Assembly: GCA_963930655.1 (NCBI GenBank)
Contig: OZ005610.1
Location: 15,691,001 to 15,755,000 of the forward strand
Direction of reading: 5' to 3'
DNA length: 64,000 nucleotides
DNA from: Myrica gale
Taxonomy: Eukaryota; Streptophyta; Magnoliopsida; Fagales; Myricaceae
In this document: one piece after another, positions 46,900 to 57,993 of the stretch
Layout: every line of letters starts with the position of its first letter
How positions within the stretch are numbered: the first letter of the stretch is position 1
Notes under the pieces: model-generated
The model's database searches: none
What the model was told of the DNA's origin: nothing
Seen by the model: the letters and a program-made list of their open reading frames with translations, nothing else
Program-made: the position numbers and the translations under genes

Positions 46900-47042
46900 C
46901 ATAGTCCATTGCTTGGAAATAAATCATCATGCCAGCTTCCATTGAACAAAGGAGGTCGGTTAGTGGATTGACCTTCAACCAACGAATAATTAACAAGCTT
47001 TGTCATACATAAAAAATATTAAACCTCAATTCTGATATCAAT
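46900..47042 (-). pseudogene. C3 primer site and gag start
   Basis: The minus strand reads primer-site-like TGATATCAGAATT (47028-47040), then MTKLVNYSLVEGQSTNRPPL, a typical copia gag opening, up to the L7 boundary. Fossil. Confidence 0.75.
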
Positions 47043-47461
47043 TGTGAGTCTAAATAACAACCCAAAAAGGGGGTTAATTGGGTTTTAATAAAAAGTAAAT
47101 TTTTTTCTAAAATAATTTAAGCAATAGAACAATAAAGCATAAAGCACCACAAATATGAATATGGAACTAATAATAAGAGAGATAGAGTTAGATAGACGAC
47201 ACCGCAATTTTAGGCGGTTCGACCAACAGTTACCTGGTCCACCCCAAAAGTTATTGACTTCCTTTGGCATCCTTCACTATTCTCCAAATAGCAAATACAC
47301 ATTAGCTTCACGGGTGCTAAGGAACCTTTACAAACCATTTTTCGAGCACACTCTTTGACTCTCTTCACAAATCCCAAAACCCAAGAGATTTTGTCTACCG
47401 TCACTAGTAAGATAAAGTGTTTACCCGAAACTTAAGTATTTTACAAAAGAATAATAAAGAA
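47043..47461 (-). repeat. C3: right (5') copia LTR remnant
   Basis: Matches C2 over about 420 bp at its sense 3' end. It is abutted by LTR C4. Confidence 0.75.
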
Positions 47462-48699
47462 TGGTAATATTCCTAGGATTAAGCCAACCCTAGAGGGGGG
47501 TGAATTGGGTTTCAAAACTTTTTCGAAAATTACCCCAAAGAATGTGTTTGCTAGCTACAAGTCTCACAAATGAGATTGATTGCAATAAAGGATTAACCAC
47601 AAGAGTATGTATGGCAATCTAAATGCAGAAGTGAAAACTTTAAAGTAATAAACTAGTAGCACAAATAAAGGAAATTAGGGAAGAGTAGCGAACACAATAT
47701 TTTAGGTGGTTCAGCAAGCCCGCCTACGTCCACCCCTCAAGCTCCTTCACTGAGCCTTGAGGTTTCTCCACTATTCTCCCTTCAACCAAGGGAAAGGTGT
47801 GAGACCCCGAATTTCATTATGCAGAATTATGTTAGGTATCTATTTTGGATTTAAATTTTGGGGGCTATTATTGGGCCTAATATAAGAGATTTTGTTATAT
47901 TACAAAGACTTATTAATTTAATATCACAGAGTGCATTTTATTATCTTATAGATGCTGAATTCTCCTAAGCAAATTCATTATATTAAAGTATTGATTATGA
48001 TTATGAAAATCAGTGCATAATTACCTTATACCTTCATTAGGTAGTCTTAAGCTTCTTCATTAGGAGAGCTAAATGATAAGTTAGTGTGCTTATAGAATAG
48101 TTTAATGAAGAACTAAGCGATGAGTTAGTGTGCTTATAAAGTAGTCCATGTGGAAGAGAGAAAAGCAAAAAAAAAATGAATGAATGAAAGTCTAGTGAAG
48201 TGGGTGATTCACGTGAAGGGTTTGAAATCAAAAGGCAAAACAAATGTTAAAGTGGCTGATGTGGGAATCACGTGAAGAGAGAAAGCAAGAGGAAAGGAGA
48301 GAAATGGTGGTAGGTTGAAAAGTGATTGTAGGCTAGAAAGAGAGATGATTGTGGGCTAGAAAAAGAATTGATTGTAGGCTAAAAAGGAGATGAGTTTCAC
48401 GTGAATGGCAAGGAAGTGAGAAAGAGAAGACCAAAGTAAAGCCAAAGAAGATAAAGACAAGGAGACAAAGCATTAATTAGATGACATGACTTGTAGAGCA
48501 AAGAAAGTCAAGAGAAGTGGGATGGAAGGGAGTTCACGTGAAAGGCTAGTGAGGCAAGAAATGAGAAAGCAAAAAGGGAGGAGACAAGACATTAAATGAG
48601 CCGGTCATATCAAGCAAGACTTTTCCCCCATTTCAAGTGAAGTGGTCACTTGTACCTTTCATTTCACACACATTCAAGTCGCACAAAGAGAGAAAGGAG

Positions 48700-48870
48700 A
48701 GAGAAACCGAGAAAGAGGGAAGAAGGAAAGGAAGAAGAAGAAGGAAAAGAAGAAGAAGAAGAAGAAAATAAGAGGAAGAGGAAGGAAGCCAAGAAAGAGG
48801 GAAGAAGAAGAAGAAGAAGAAGAAGAAGAAGAAGAAGAAGAGAAAGGGAAGAGAGGAGCTTGAATTGAAT
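48700..48870 (+). repeat. Purine tract with (GAA)n in L8
   Basis: AG/GAA-rich low-complexity DNA including about 20 GAA-type triplets near 48800-48845. Lys/Glu-rich frames on one strand and Phe/Leu/Ser-rich frames on the other are composition artefacts. Confidence 0.85.
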
Positions 48871-51066
48871 AGGAAGAAGAAGAAATCCAGGGGGAAAATC
48901 AGGTCAAGGTGTTTTCTAGTCACCTTAAGTGTCCAGCTGAAAAATCCTAAGGTAACATTCGGTCTCTTTGGAGTTCTTGACTGATTGTCCTTTTGCATGT
49001 TATGAACGCCCTTTGGCCGAATCTTGTTGTGATTATTGTGTTTTACTGATGGATGATGAACATGGAGGTTTGGTGAACTGATTTCTTGAGGTTCTATTGA
49101 TGGAGGAAGGGATTGAAGGCCACGGTTTTGGGCTATGTTGAAGAAGGTGATGATTTGGGTTTTGATGATAGAGATTTGTGGCCACGGCTTTACCTTAGCT
49201 AGGGCTGAAATGAGTTGGCTTGTAAAGTAGAAAATGAACTAGTTGCATGTGAAATTGAAGTTAAGATCTTTGATGTTAAGTGTTGTTATGTTGCTGTTGA
49301 AAACCTAGATCTTGGATGTGAAAAGCATGAAAGATTTAGGATGTATATAGGTTTCGGTCAGTGGCCTAAACCTAAGAGCAAGTGTGATTGGAAACTGTTA
49401 AGTGATAGTGTTGTGAAAATGGAAGAGAATGAACGATGGGAGCCGAAGGGTTGCTGCCCTATGGCATGTGATGTGTCTTTTGTTAGGTTTTCTTAAGAGT
49501 TGCTGTTGTTAAGAACTTATGTTGGTGATTTTGATTATAACAGCAAGCTAAGCACTTAAAGAAATTGAGTTATGCTTTGAGAGTAAAGGATCAAGCATGT
49601 TTTGGTTGTGTGCTTGGTTGCTGGAGAATGTGATTAGAAATCTTGGATTGTGCAAGGATTAGCAATAATGATGCATGCATGAAGATTTGATGGTAGCTGA
49701 TTGGGAATGTTGTTGCATGTTCCTAGGTTTTAACTATTGAAACATATTGTTGGTTGTGATTTAGCTGGGTTAGATTAGATAGGAAGTTGAAAACAATGTT
49801 GCTTAGAGATTGAAAATGCATGTAATGAATTGTGTGGGTTTGATGTTGATCAAATGAATCAAGCTAGAAACCATGCTTAAGTTGTTGGAATAGGGATTTG
49901 TTAGTGACCTGTTTTAGGTATCATCACGCTCAATCAGCGTGCGACTCACGCTCGAGCACCCTTAAGGAAAAATGTTAGACAGAGTCGTACCGCTTGACCG
50001 TCACTCGACCGGTGCTCAGCGAGCTTGGAAGATTTCTAACAGAATCATAGCGCTCGACAGCCGCTCGAGCGAGGCTAGACAAAATTTGGATAGAGACTTG
50101 GCACTCGACTGGTGCTCGACTGGCGCTCGAGCGGTGCCTGTTAAATTTCAGGAAGATGTGGAATCTTTGGAGTTTCCTATTGAGGACTTGCGAAACCCTA
50201 CTATTATCTAGGCTAGCCGACCAAAACCAAGTTAAGGAGTTATTGAGGGTTTTGGGTGCCTCCTTCCTTTGGAAACAGTGTTGGGAGAGTTTGTGCTTCA
50301 AGTTGATTGACTCTTCCTCATTCTTCAAGTATAATGATTCCTTCATGGTGGTGAAGGTATGTTGATTGCACTTAATTAAACAGCAAGCCTAAGAGTAAAA
50401 AGGAGGCCAAAATGGTCACGGGTTGAGCACGTAAATAAGGAATTATGTCTATCGGTTAAGTTTGGAAGGATTGTGGGCATTGATGTTCATGTGAACTTCA
50501 AAACTTGGAGATAAGACCAATGTAGCTTAGGTTAAATCCTATAGGTCTCAGCAACAACTATATAGCATATCCTTTGAGGTTTAAGTGATGGAATTGATAG
50601 AAATTAGTCCAGGCATGGTATGATGAAAGATATCACATAAGGGATATTAAGTTAGATGTATTATAGGTTGCTGATTTGGAATGTAATCGTTGATAAGGTT
50701 GAATCATTACGGATCCGATCTTGGATATTGAAGTTATGAAAGACGATGTTGTAAGATCAAGTTGGAATACCCTAGGAGTTCACTTAATTTGGAGTTGTTT
50801 GATGTGTATGATTGTTGTTTTCAAATTTGCTTTTATGAAAGCTAAAAATGTTTAAAAGAAATTTCAAGTACAATTTCATGTATGATTTCACGTAAAGGAA
50901 ATCTCATATTTAAAGATACGGATTTTGAAACCGAGTACGTATATGAATACTTTTCTTTGAATGTTTATTCTTAAGCGTCAAGTAACGAAAGTAACTCGCT
51001 TGTAGGGGAAGACCCATTCTAAGCTCGAGGGGATCGAGGTAAGTGAAAACTTACTTTTTATGAAAA

Positions 51067-51875
51067 CTGGAATGATACGCATCACGTTTTTATGAACAAG
51101 CATAACATGCTATTTTATCAAGCATAACATGTTTATAACCAAGCATGATAAGATATTTCTCATCAAGCATGGAATAACATACGCATTTGCATGAAAGCAT
51201 GAAAGAAGTTTTTGTGCAAATGAAAGCATGAAAGTTTTATGAGATATTCGTTATCAAGCATGACACGTCATAAGCATTTGCATGACTTTCTTGAAAGGAA
51301 AAGAAAGATTTGTGCAAATGAAAGCAAGAAAGTTTTATGACAGGTTAAGTTAAGGGCTATGGTCGGTACCGTACCATCAAGAAGGACACCTATACCGAAG
51401 GACGAATGCGAGAAGGATGGGTGATCCTAGAGGTAAGTGCAACCACACTGAAGGACGAATGCGAAAAGGTGTGGACCTCCAAGGGTCGTGTCTAGCCACT
51501 GAAGGACGAATGCGAGAAGGTGCATGTGCATATGCACATCAAAAAGTCATGATCATGCAAGTACAAGCTTTCAAGAGCAAGAGCAAGTGCATGTGCATAT
51601 GCACACTTGAAGCATACATGCACATCAAGAAGTCATGATCATGCATGAAGCACATTATGTTTACAAGTGCATGATTTCAAGTTATGTTCCTAGTGTATGA
51701 TTACAAGTGCATGATTTCAAGTTATGTTTTCAAGCAATGGTACTAATGCATGATTAGAAGAGTATAAATTCAAGTTCAAGTTTACAAGTTCAAGTTCATG
51801 TTTTAAGATCATGTTTACAAGTTCTTTTCCTTACTGAGTCGTTTGACTCACAGTTTTTAAAATGTATCATTCCAT
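51067..51875 (+). repeat. Inverted-repeat-bracketed domain of L8
   Basis: CTGGAATGATAC (51067-51078) and GTATCATTCCAT (51864-51875). Inside are GGTACCGTACC near 51366-51376, three 20-bp GAAGGACGAATGCGAGAAGG units 51-53 bp apart, repeated CATGCACATCAAGAAGTCAT-type runs, and the stem TGAGTCGTTTGACTCA near 51835-51850. Confidence 0.65.
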
Positions 51876-52603
51876 ATTTGCTAGGTGTCAGGAGCTCTGA
51901 AGATTACCTTAGTAAGTATTAGTTTGTAATGTTATTGGTCATAGGCCATTGGGAATGCACTACGGGTCAGGAGTTGGAGAATGCACATGAAGCCCAAAGA
52001 GGGCTTGATATCATTCTGAGGCAGCAGGATGCTAAATAATATTGTAAGGTATATATAGATTCAAGATGTAATGTGAAGATGTTATGAGTAAGTCAATATG
52101 AAGAGGTTTGATGGAATCCCTTAGCCATGCTGCCATGATATATAATTAAGATGCTTACACTTACCAATGAAGTCGATTGTGTAAGTTGAAGTTTATGTAA
52201 ATCTTCTTGGCTCGTCTCTCTCAGTTGTGTAAAAAAAATTCCGCTGCAAGATTAAGAGAAAACGCTTGAACATTCATTGAGTGGATCTTCGCGGCTGTCA
52301 TTAACCCCCCTTCGGGCTAGCGTTCGGGGCGTGACACTTGAGCTTGAAAAACCCTCTTCAAGCCTCAAGAACGAGTTTGAGAACAAACCTCTCCAAACTC
52401 CTTCTTTCGATGAACAACCCTCACCGAAAGGATATAAGGGAATCACTCTCTTAGTAATGTGTATGGTTGAATGAAATTTGCATCTAAAACTCATTGATGG
52501 AGTAGATATTACAATGAGAAATAACTAGCTCTTAGGCTTCACACAATAATAAGAATGTGAAAATGAAGATTATGTGTGAATGATGTTTGAATGAGGATTG
52601 GAA

Positions 52604-55600
52604 TGTCACGCCCCGAACGCTAGCCCGAAGGGGGTTAATGACAGCCGCGAACATTCACTCAATGAATGTTCCAGCGTTTTCTCTTAATCTTGCAGCGGAT
52701 ATTTTTTTTATTACACAAAAACACCTACAACTGAGAGAGATGGGCCAAAGAGATTTACATAAACTTCAACTTACACAATTGACTACAACGGCAATAGTGA
52801 AAGCATCCAAATTACATGTCATGACTGCATGGCTGAAGTACAAGTCCTAAGGGATTCCAACAAAACCTTTATATGGACCTACTCATAACATATATGTAAT
52901 ACATCTTGAATCCTTATACACATAACATAGACATTCACAGGATGCCTGATAAGCGTTCTTAGTACTTCCTATGAACTCTTCAACTTCTGTTTCTGATAAC
53001 CACGACTAAGATACTAGACATCAAAAACCTTGAACTCTACTAGTCCGAATAACCCATGACCACCACACAACGGAGGCTCATGACGACTCTTCAAAATTAC
53101 ATCTAACCTTTAATGAAACAACAAAGAGAGATGAGGACGTTCCCATCGGTCCCTCTTCTAGATTTTCCCACCTGAATTGTTATCTGGAATGATACAATTT
53201 AAAACATCTGTGAGTCGAAAGACTCAGTAAGGAATTATAATTAAAACATGAGCTTGAAATCATGGTTTGGAAATATGAACTTGAAATCGTGAGTTTGAAA
53301 CCATGAACTTATTCTTTGAACTCATAATCTTGAACTTGAAATCATACACTTGCTTTTAAACTTGAAATCATCATGAACTCGATATCATAATGAACTTAAA
53401 ATCATAAGCATGCACTTGACTTAAAATCATAAGCATGCGCTTAAACTTGAAATAATTACAAACTTGAACATAATGTAATTCAAGTACAACTTGAAATATC
53501 ATGAGCTTTAACTTGAAATAATCATAAACTTGAACTTTAAATATCATTTATACGTATGTAATTCATGCATGATCATGAATCGTGATGCACGTGTATGCCT
53601 CATGATTGCATATGCACATGCACTTGCTCTTGAAAACATCTCTTATACTTATAAAGCTCTTTCTTTTGGAAAATCTTTTCCATTCTTATCCTATGGGCTA
53701 CTTGAGCTCCATTACCCCTGACATCAGGGTTGTGCGTTCCCGTTGGAACTGTCCCCTATTTCCCTTGGGGACCTTACATATGGTCGAGCTAGCACACCTT
53801 CTCAATGTCCTTCAGTGGCTAGACACGACTCTTGGAGGTTCACACCTTCTTGCAAGCATCCTTCAGTGTGATTGCACATACCTCCCGGACTACCCATCCT
53901 TCTTGCAAGCATCCTTCGGTATGGGTGTCCTAGGTGACATCCACCCTTCTCGTAAACGTCCTTCGGTATGGATGCACCTTCTTGACTTGGTACGGTACCG
54001 ACCGACTTGGGTTCGTTAATTAACTTGTCATAAAACTTGTCATAAAGTAGCATAAAAATGGTACTTTCATTTGCATAAAATTTCTCCTTCTTTCTTATGA
54101 GACAAATAAATGCAAATGCAAATGCAATTGCTCATGACGTGCTCATGTCATGCTTGGTAATCAACTTATCATAAAATGCTTCTAATGCTCTTGACAGTTC
54201 GTGCTTAATGACAAATATCTCATAAACCTTTCATGTTTTCATTTGCACAAAAACTTCTTTCATGCTTTCATACAAATACGTATACGATGTCATGCTTGTT
54301 GAGAAATAACTTGTCATGCGTGGTTATAAACATGTTATGCTTATTCATAAAAACATGCTGTGTATCATTCCAGTTTTGTAAAGCGTAAGTTGCTACTTAC
54401 TATTTTCACTTACAAACGTAAGCTCCTCTTATCTTCGCTTGCTTGAGTGTTGAACGTCACGTTACCTACAATTGGATCATACCTTTGTTATTCATAGGTT
54501 ACTAGACGTATAGAGTAATCAATACATTACAATCATCCAAGGTATGACTTAAAATCTTTCCATGTCCTAGGCCTTCAATCTAGGATCCACTCAATATCAA
54601 GAGATAACTACAAATGCATCAAAACACACTCTCTATTCCAGCTCTGAAATCTGCTTATGTAATTACCAGCCATCACAACAATCTTTTCAACGTTCTAACT
54701 TCCAACAACCAAAACTCTAATCTCTTCATGACACAACCAACATCCAAGGCTAATTTAACATCTCATAACAGCAACCATTATTTCACATTCCTTCCACTTT
54801 TACAACTCCAACTCAAAGTTTATAACAAAACTATGATTCCATCTTCATCAAGCTATACTATTGCATTTGCCCATTTCTTTTGGGCTTTTATCAAACAAGT
54901 AGGGTGTACCATTTGCTCTCTTGAACATCTTTCAGATCTAACCATATATCAAACACTTAGGGCTCGGTGGTTCTCAACAAGACTCATATGCATTACATCA
55001 ACCAATAGATTCGGCCATACATGCTCAAAATAGATCTCAGCCCTCTTTTAGGCTTTTCATCAAACACCTAGGGTGCAGTAAGCAATCTTTCTCTCTCTCG
55101 AACATATTTTCTTTTTCAGATCTGACCATAACTCTCCATGGTTTTGTGCACAAGCCTTACAACTTTCTAAAGCTCATTAGATCTACATTTTCCTCAAAGA
55201 AAACACATGAATCTCAAAGAGAAAATCTAACAAGAGAAAATCTAACAACACAACCAACAACCATTCAAAAAGAAAAAGAGAACATAGGTGAAAATGGGTA
55301 AGGCTTGGCCGGCCATAACCACTCACCTCCTTCTCTCTCTCTTTCTTTCTCTTCTTCCTTTCTTCCTCTTCTTTTCTCCTTCTTCTTTCTTTCTTCTCTT
55401 CTTCGGTGGGAGCTAGGGTAAAATGACTTTTTGATTTGGGGGGGGGGGGGCTGCTTATACGTAAAGGGGCTTGGGGGAAGGGAAAAGGCAAAACTACCCT
55501 TCCCCCCTTTCTTTTCCCTTTTTACATAAATTTCACCTCACATATTTCAATCCGATAAAATTTCGGAATGTAGTTATATGTGTCGACACCATCACTCAAG

Positions 55601-56044
55601 GTGTCGACACTTACAACACTTTTAGTTAGATGTGTCGACACCATCACTCAAGGTGTCGACACTTCCAACACTTAGTCAAAGTGGGAAAAATGTAAACTCT
55701 CGGGTTTTAGTTAGATGTGTCGACACCATCACTCAAGGTGTCGACACTTCCAACACTTGGTCAAAATTCACGGGAGTTCTGAAAAAAGGCGAACTCTCGG
55801 GTATCGGTCTAATGTGTCGACACTATGACCCAAGGTGTCGACACTTACAACACTTAGTCAAAATTCACTTTGGGCTCCAGAAAAAGGTAAACTTTCGGGT
55901 GTTAGTTTAATGTGTCGACACTATGCTCCAATGTGTCGACACTTACCTCAAAAATCACAAATTTAATCATACATACACTTGCAATAATACGTACTTAAGA
56001 GGTCATAAGCAATAACTTGACAGACCTAAAATCGGGGTCTCACA
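52604..56044 (-). mobile_element. L9: solo giant LTR in C4, near-identical to L3
   Basis: A 3,441-bp minus-strand LTR with the exact duplication TGGAA (52599-52603 and 56045-56049). It is nearly identical to L3 along its whole length; I noted only a few tens of differences. It carries ten exact GTGTCGACAC palindromes in five 21-bp pairs (from 55580), the inverted-repeat domain (53184-53195 with 54362-54373) and a G run near 55438-55450. The match to L3 in both sequence and ends supports recent insertion of the same subfamily. Confidence 0.9.
55580..55945 (-). promoter_or_regulatory. Array of paired GTGTCGACAC palindromes (L9 U3)
   Basis: Pairs start at 55580/55601, 55632/55653, one near 55715/55736, 55814/55835, and one near 55911/55932. 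Each pair is 21 bp apart. It is the counterpart of the L3 array. Confidence 0.75.
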
Positions 56045-56184
56045 TGGAAGGTTTTTTTATCACTCTTAGCCTTTGTAAAATGACTTTGGACGATTGAGTT
56101 AAGTTCCAAAGGCGTGGGAATGGGTTTATATAGGCCTCATGAGAAAAATAGCCGTTAATATCATTAGAGTGATCTGTTAAAACG

Positions 56185-56450
56185 AGTCGGTCGACCGCCA
56201 CATGAACCGGTCGACCGCTTCAAGTTTACTGTTGTCTAACGATCATATTGTCAGAAGCTTAACGGCTCTCTATTAAATGCTACCGGTCGACTTCTACATG
56301 AACCGGTCGACCGCTTCAAGTTACCGTTACACAATGGTCATTTTGTTAGAAATTTAACGTCTCTGTATTAAAAGCTACCGGTCGACCACTACACCAAGCA
56401 GTCGTAGGTCCGGTCGTCCGCTTCATTGAGCCAGTCGACCTCCTCAACTT
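56185..56450 (-). repeat. Tandem GGTCGACC pairs in C4 U3
   Basis: A unit of about 95-105 bp is repeated almost three times, each with two GTCGAC-core palindromes: 56189/56209, 56285/56305, and 56380 with a weaker partner. Spacing is 20 bp within the first two pairs. It lies upstream of the TATA-like site of C4 on the sense strand. Confidence 0.7.
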
Positions 56451-56925
56451 AAGCATGATCCGGTTGATTTAAAAACTCAATTTTGACCCACTTAAAATAC
56501 CCAATTTTAAACTCTAACTTCTCATAAGTATATAAAAAGGTTTGAGAGTATATTTGAGATATTTTGAAGCCATTAAAAAGGTTTTAATCTTTCAACAAAC
56601 GTTAAAACGGTTTATGCAAGTTTTGAAGACTTATGCATGTGTGTGATTAAAATCCTTGTTAAAGATGTAGTCTTAGAGTTACAAAGATTACCCTAGCATC
56701 TTGAGTCTTCACTTTAAGAGCACTTCCATTGAAGATGATGTTGCTTGATTGCTTCGTGCGCATTTTGGATCCGCTTTGCTTCACATCTCAATTACTTCTA
56801 TTATTATCATCAAAACATTGATTGTGACTAAAAGCCAACAAATGGCTCTCTACGCCGAATAAGCAAGTGAAAAGCACAATAGTGTGTAAGAAGACGAGAT
56901 ACTCAAAAGAAAGCTAGCACTATCA

Positions 56926-57008
56926 CTATCACTTTCATCGGACTCTCCCCATGCGGCCAAAAAGGCTTTCTTTTTTATTTGGAGTCCTTGGATTTCTTGT
57001 GAGATTCA
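56926..57008 (-). pseudogene. Copia gag fragment
   Basis: The minus strand includes ESDESDSDSA-like acidic sequence and closely matches 41170-41261 of C2/C3. It ends where the LINE begins. Confidence 0.6.
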
Positions 57009-57993
57009 AGTTTGGGGCAATTTGTATTTCTTCTTCATGAACTAAACCACACAAATATTGTGCTAATTCCAAAGCAAGAGAACCCCACTCGGGTTACACA
57101 GTTCAGGCCAATTAGTCTCTGCAACGTGGCATATAAAATTATTTCTAAGATCTTAACGGCCCAACTCAAGTCTCTCATGCTCCGGTTGATCTCACTTGCC
57201 CTGAATGCTTTTGTGTAGCATTGCCATGTTCAAGAAAATTCTATTCTTGTGCACAAGATCATGCACTTGCTGAAACTCAAGCGAATCCAAGGTGGAACTT
57301 TCTGGACAATGGGGGTTGCAATGCTTTTGATTTTCTCAAAAGTGGCGGCAATTGATACACCTATGTGCGACTACAGTGTCCTTCTCTATTTTGCTGAATG
57401 AGAACCCTTTTGGATTTTTCCAGCCCTCCCGAAGTCTTTGGCGGTGAGATTCGCTCTCACCTTTTTATTTATTCTAGTCATGGAATCGGTCTCTCGATTG
57501 GTGCATCGAGCGGAAGATGAGGGATCTCTGCATAGAATCAAGATTGCAAGGCAAGCCCCTCCTATTTCTCATTTATTATTTACCGACGACCTCATGTTCT
57601 TTTGCACCTCAGGGAGATCCTGACTACCTTTGAATATTGGACGAGTCAAACCATTAATATGGCTAAGTATTTTCTCTCTTTTAGCAACAACATGAGCCAG
57701 GATGCTTCCCAACTTAGTTGCAAGATCATGCAAATGTCTCAGACTCTTGAGCCTGGTATATATTTGGGGTTGCCATCGGTACTTTCTAATTCCAAGATTG
57801 CAACCTTTTCTAAGCTTAAGGAAAAGGTGTAGCGTAGAGTGGCTGGCTGGAAGGCTAAACGTTATTGCAAGCAGGGCGTACAGTTCTTATCAAAACTGTG
57901 GCTGCTACCATGCCCTCCTATGTCATGTCTATTTTTTACTCTCCAATGGCATCTGTGAGTTTTGACATGATGTTAAATAATTTTGAAAAAAAT

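Larger units (their letters stand above)
40004..47461 (-). mobile_element. C2/C3: minus-strand Ty1/copia element split by L7
   Basis: The right-hand (5') LTR remnant C3 is 47043-47461, followed on the sense strand by a primer site (47028-47040, TGATATCAGAATT) and gag start (46900-47010). The left-hand (3') LTR is C2 (40004 to about 40890), with gag-tail sequence at about 40900-41261. Both LTRs end in GACTCACA on the sense strand. It is broken and most of pol is absent. It is interrupted by the L7 element and, in C2, by MITE M1. Confidence 0.75.
47798..52336 (+). mobile_element. L8: giant LTR in C4
   Basis: A 4,539-bp unit, TGTGAGACCCCGAATTTC start and TTCGGGGCGTGACA end. CACGTG boxes lie at 48210, 48269, 48398 and 48535. 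A purine-rich tract with (GAA)n spans 48700-48860. The inverted-repeat domain is 51067-51078 with 51864-51875, and a GTAAGT site lies at 51039-51044. Three GAAGGACGAATGCGAGAAGG repeats lie at 51397-51520. Its 3' end is closest to L3/L9. No 5-bp duplication is evident (AAAGG left, CTTGA right). Internal frames such as 49215-49496 are not recognised as genes. Confidence 0.85.
47462..56817 (-). mobile_element. C4: copia LTR split by L8 and L9
   Basis: A minus-strand LTR of about 1.4 kb of its own: 47462-47797, 52337-52603 and 56045-56817. The sense start is TGTTTTGATGATAATAATAG at 56817; the sense 3' part has CCCAATTCACCCCCCTCTAG near 47490-47515. A TATA-like TATATAAACCC (sense) lies near 56125-56136. 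Its U3 carries repeated CCGGTCGACC palindromes (56189-56440). It may be a solo LTR or the LTR of a truncated element; gag-like copia sequence lies just beyond it (56926-57008). Confidence 0.7.

Noticed and set aside
49972-50346. Overlapping frames with CGCTCGA-rich sequence in L8
   Set aside because: Short GCTCGA(C/G) repeats in LTR DNA give open frames on both strands; no conserved counterpart in other members.
54614-55033. 139-codon frame in L9 and its counterpart at 8140-8448
   Set aside because: Solo-LTR DNA; the two near-identical copies diverge in frame at the end, so no coding constraint is visible.
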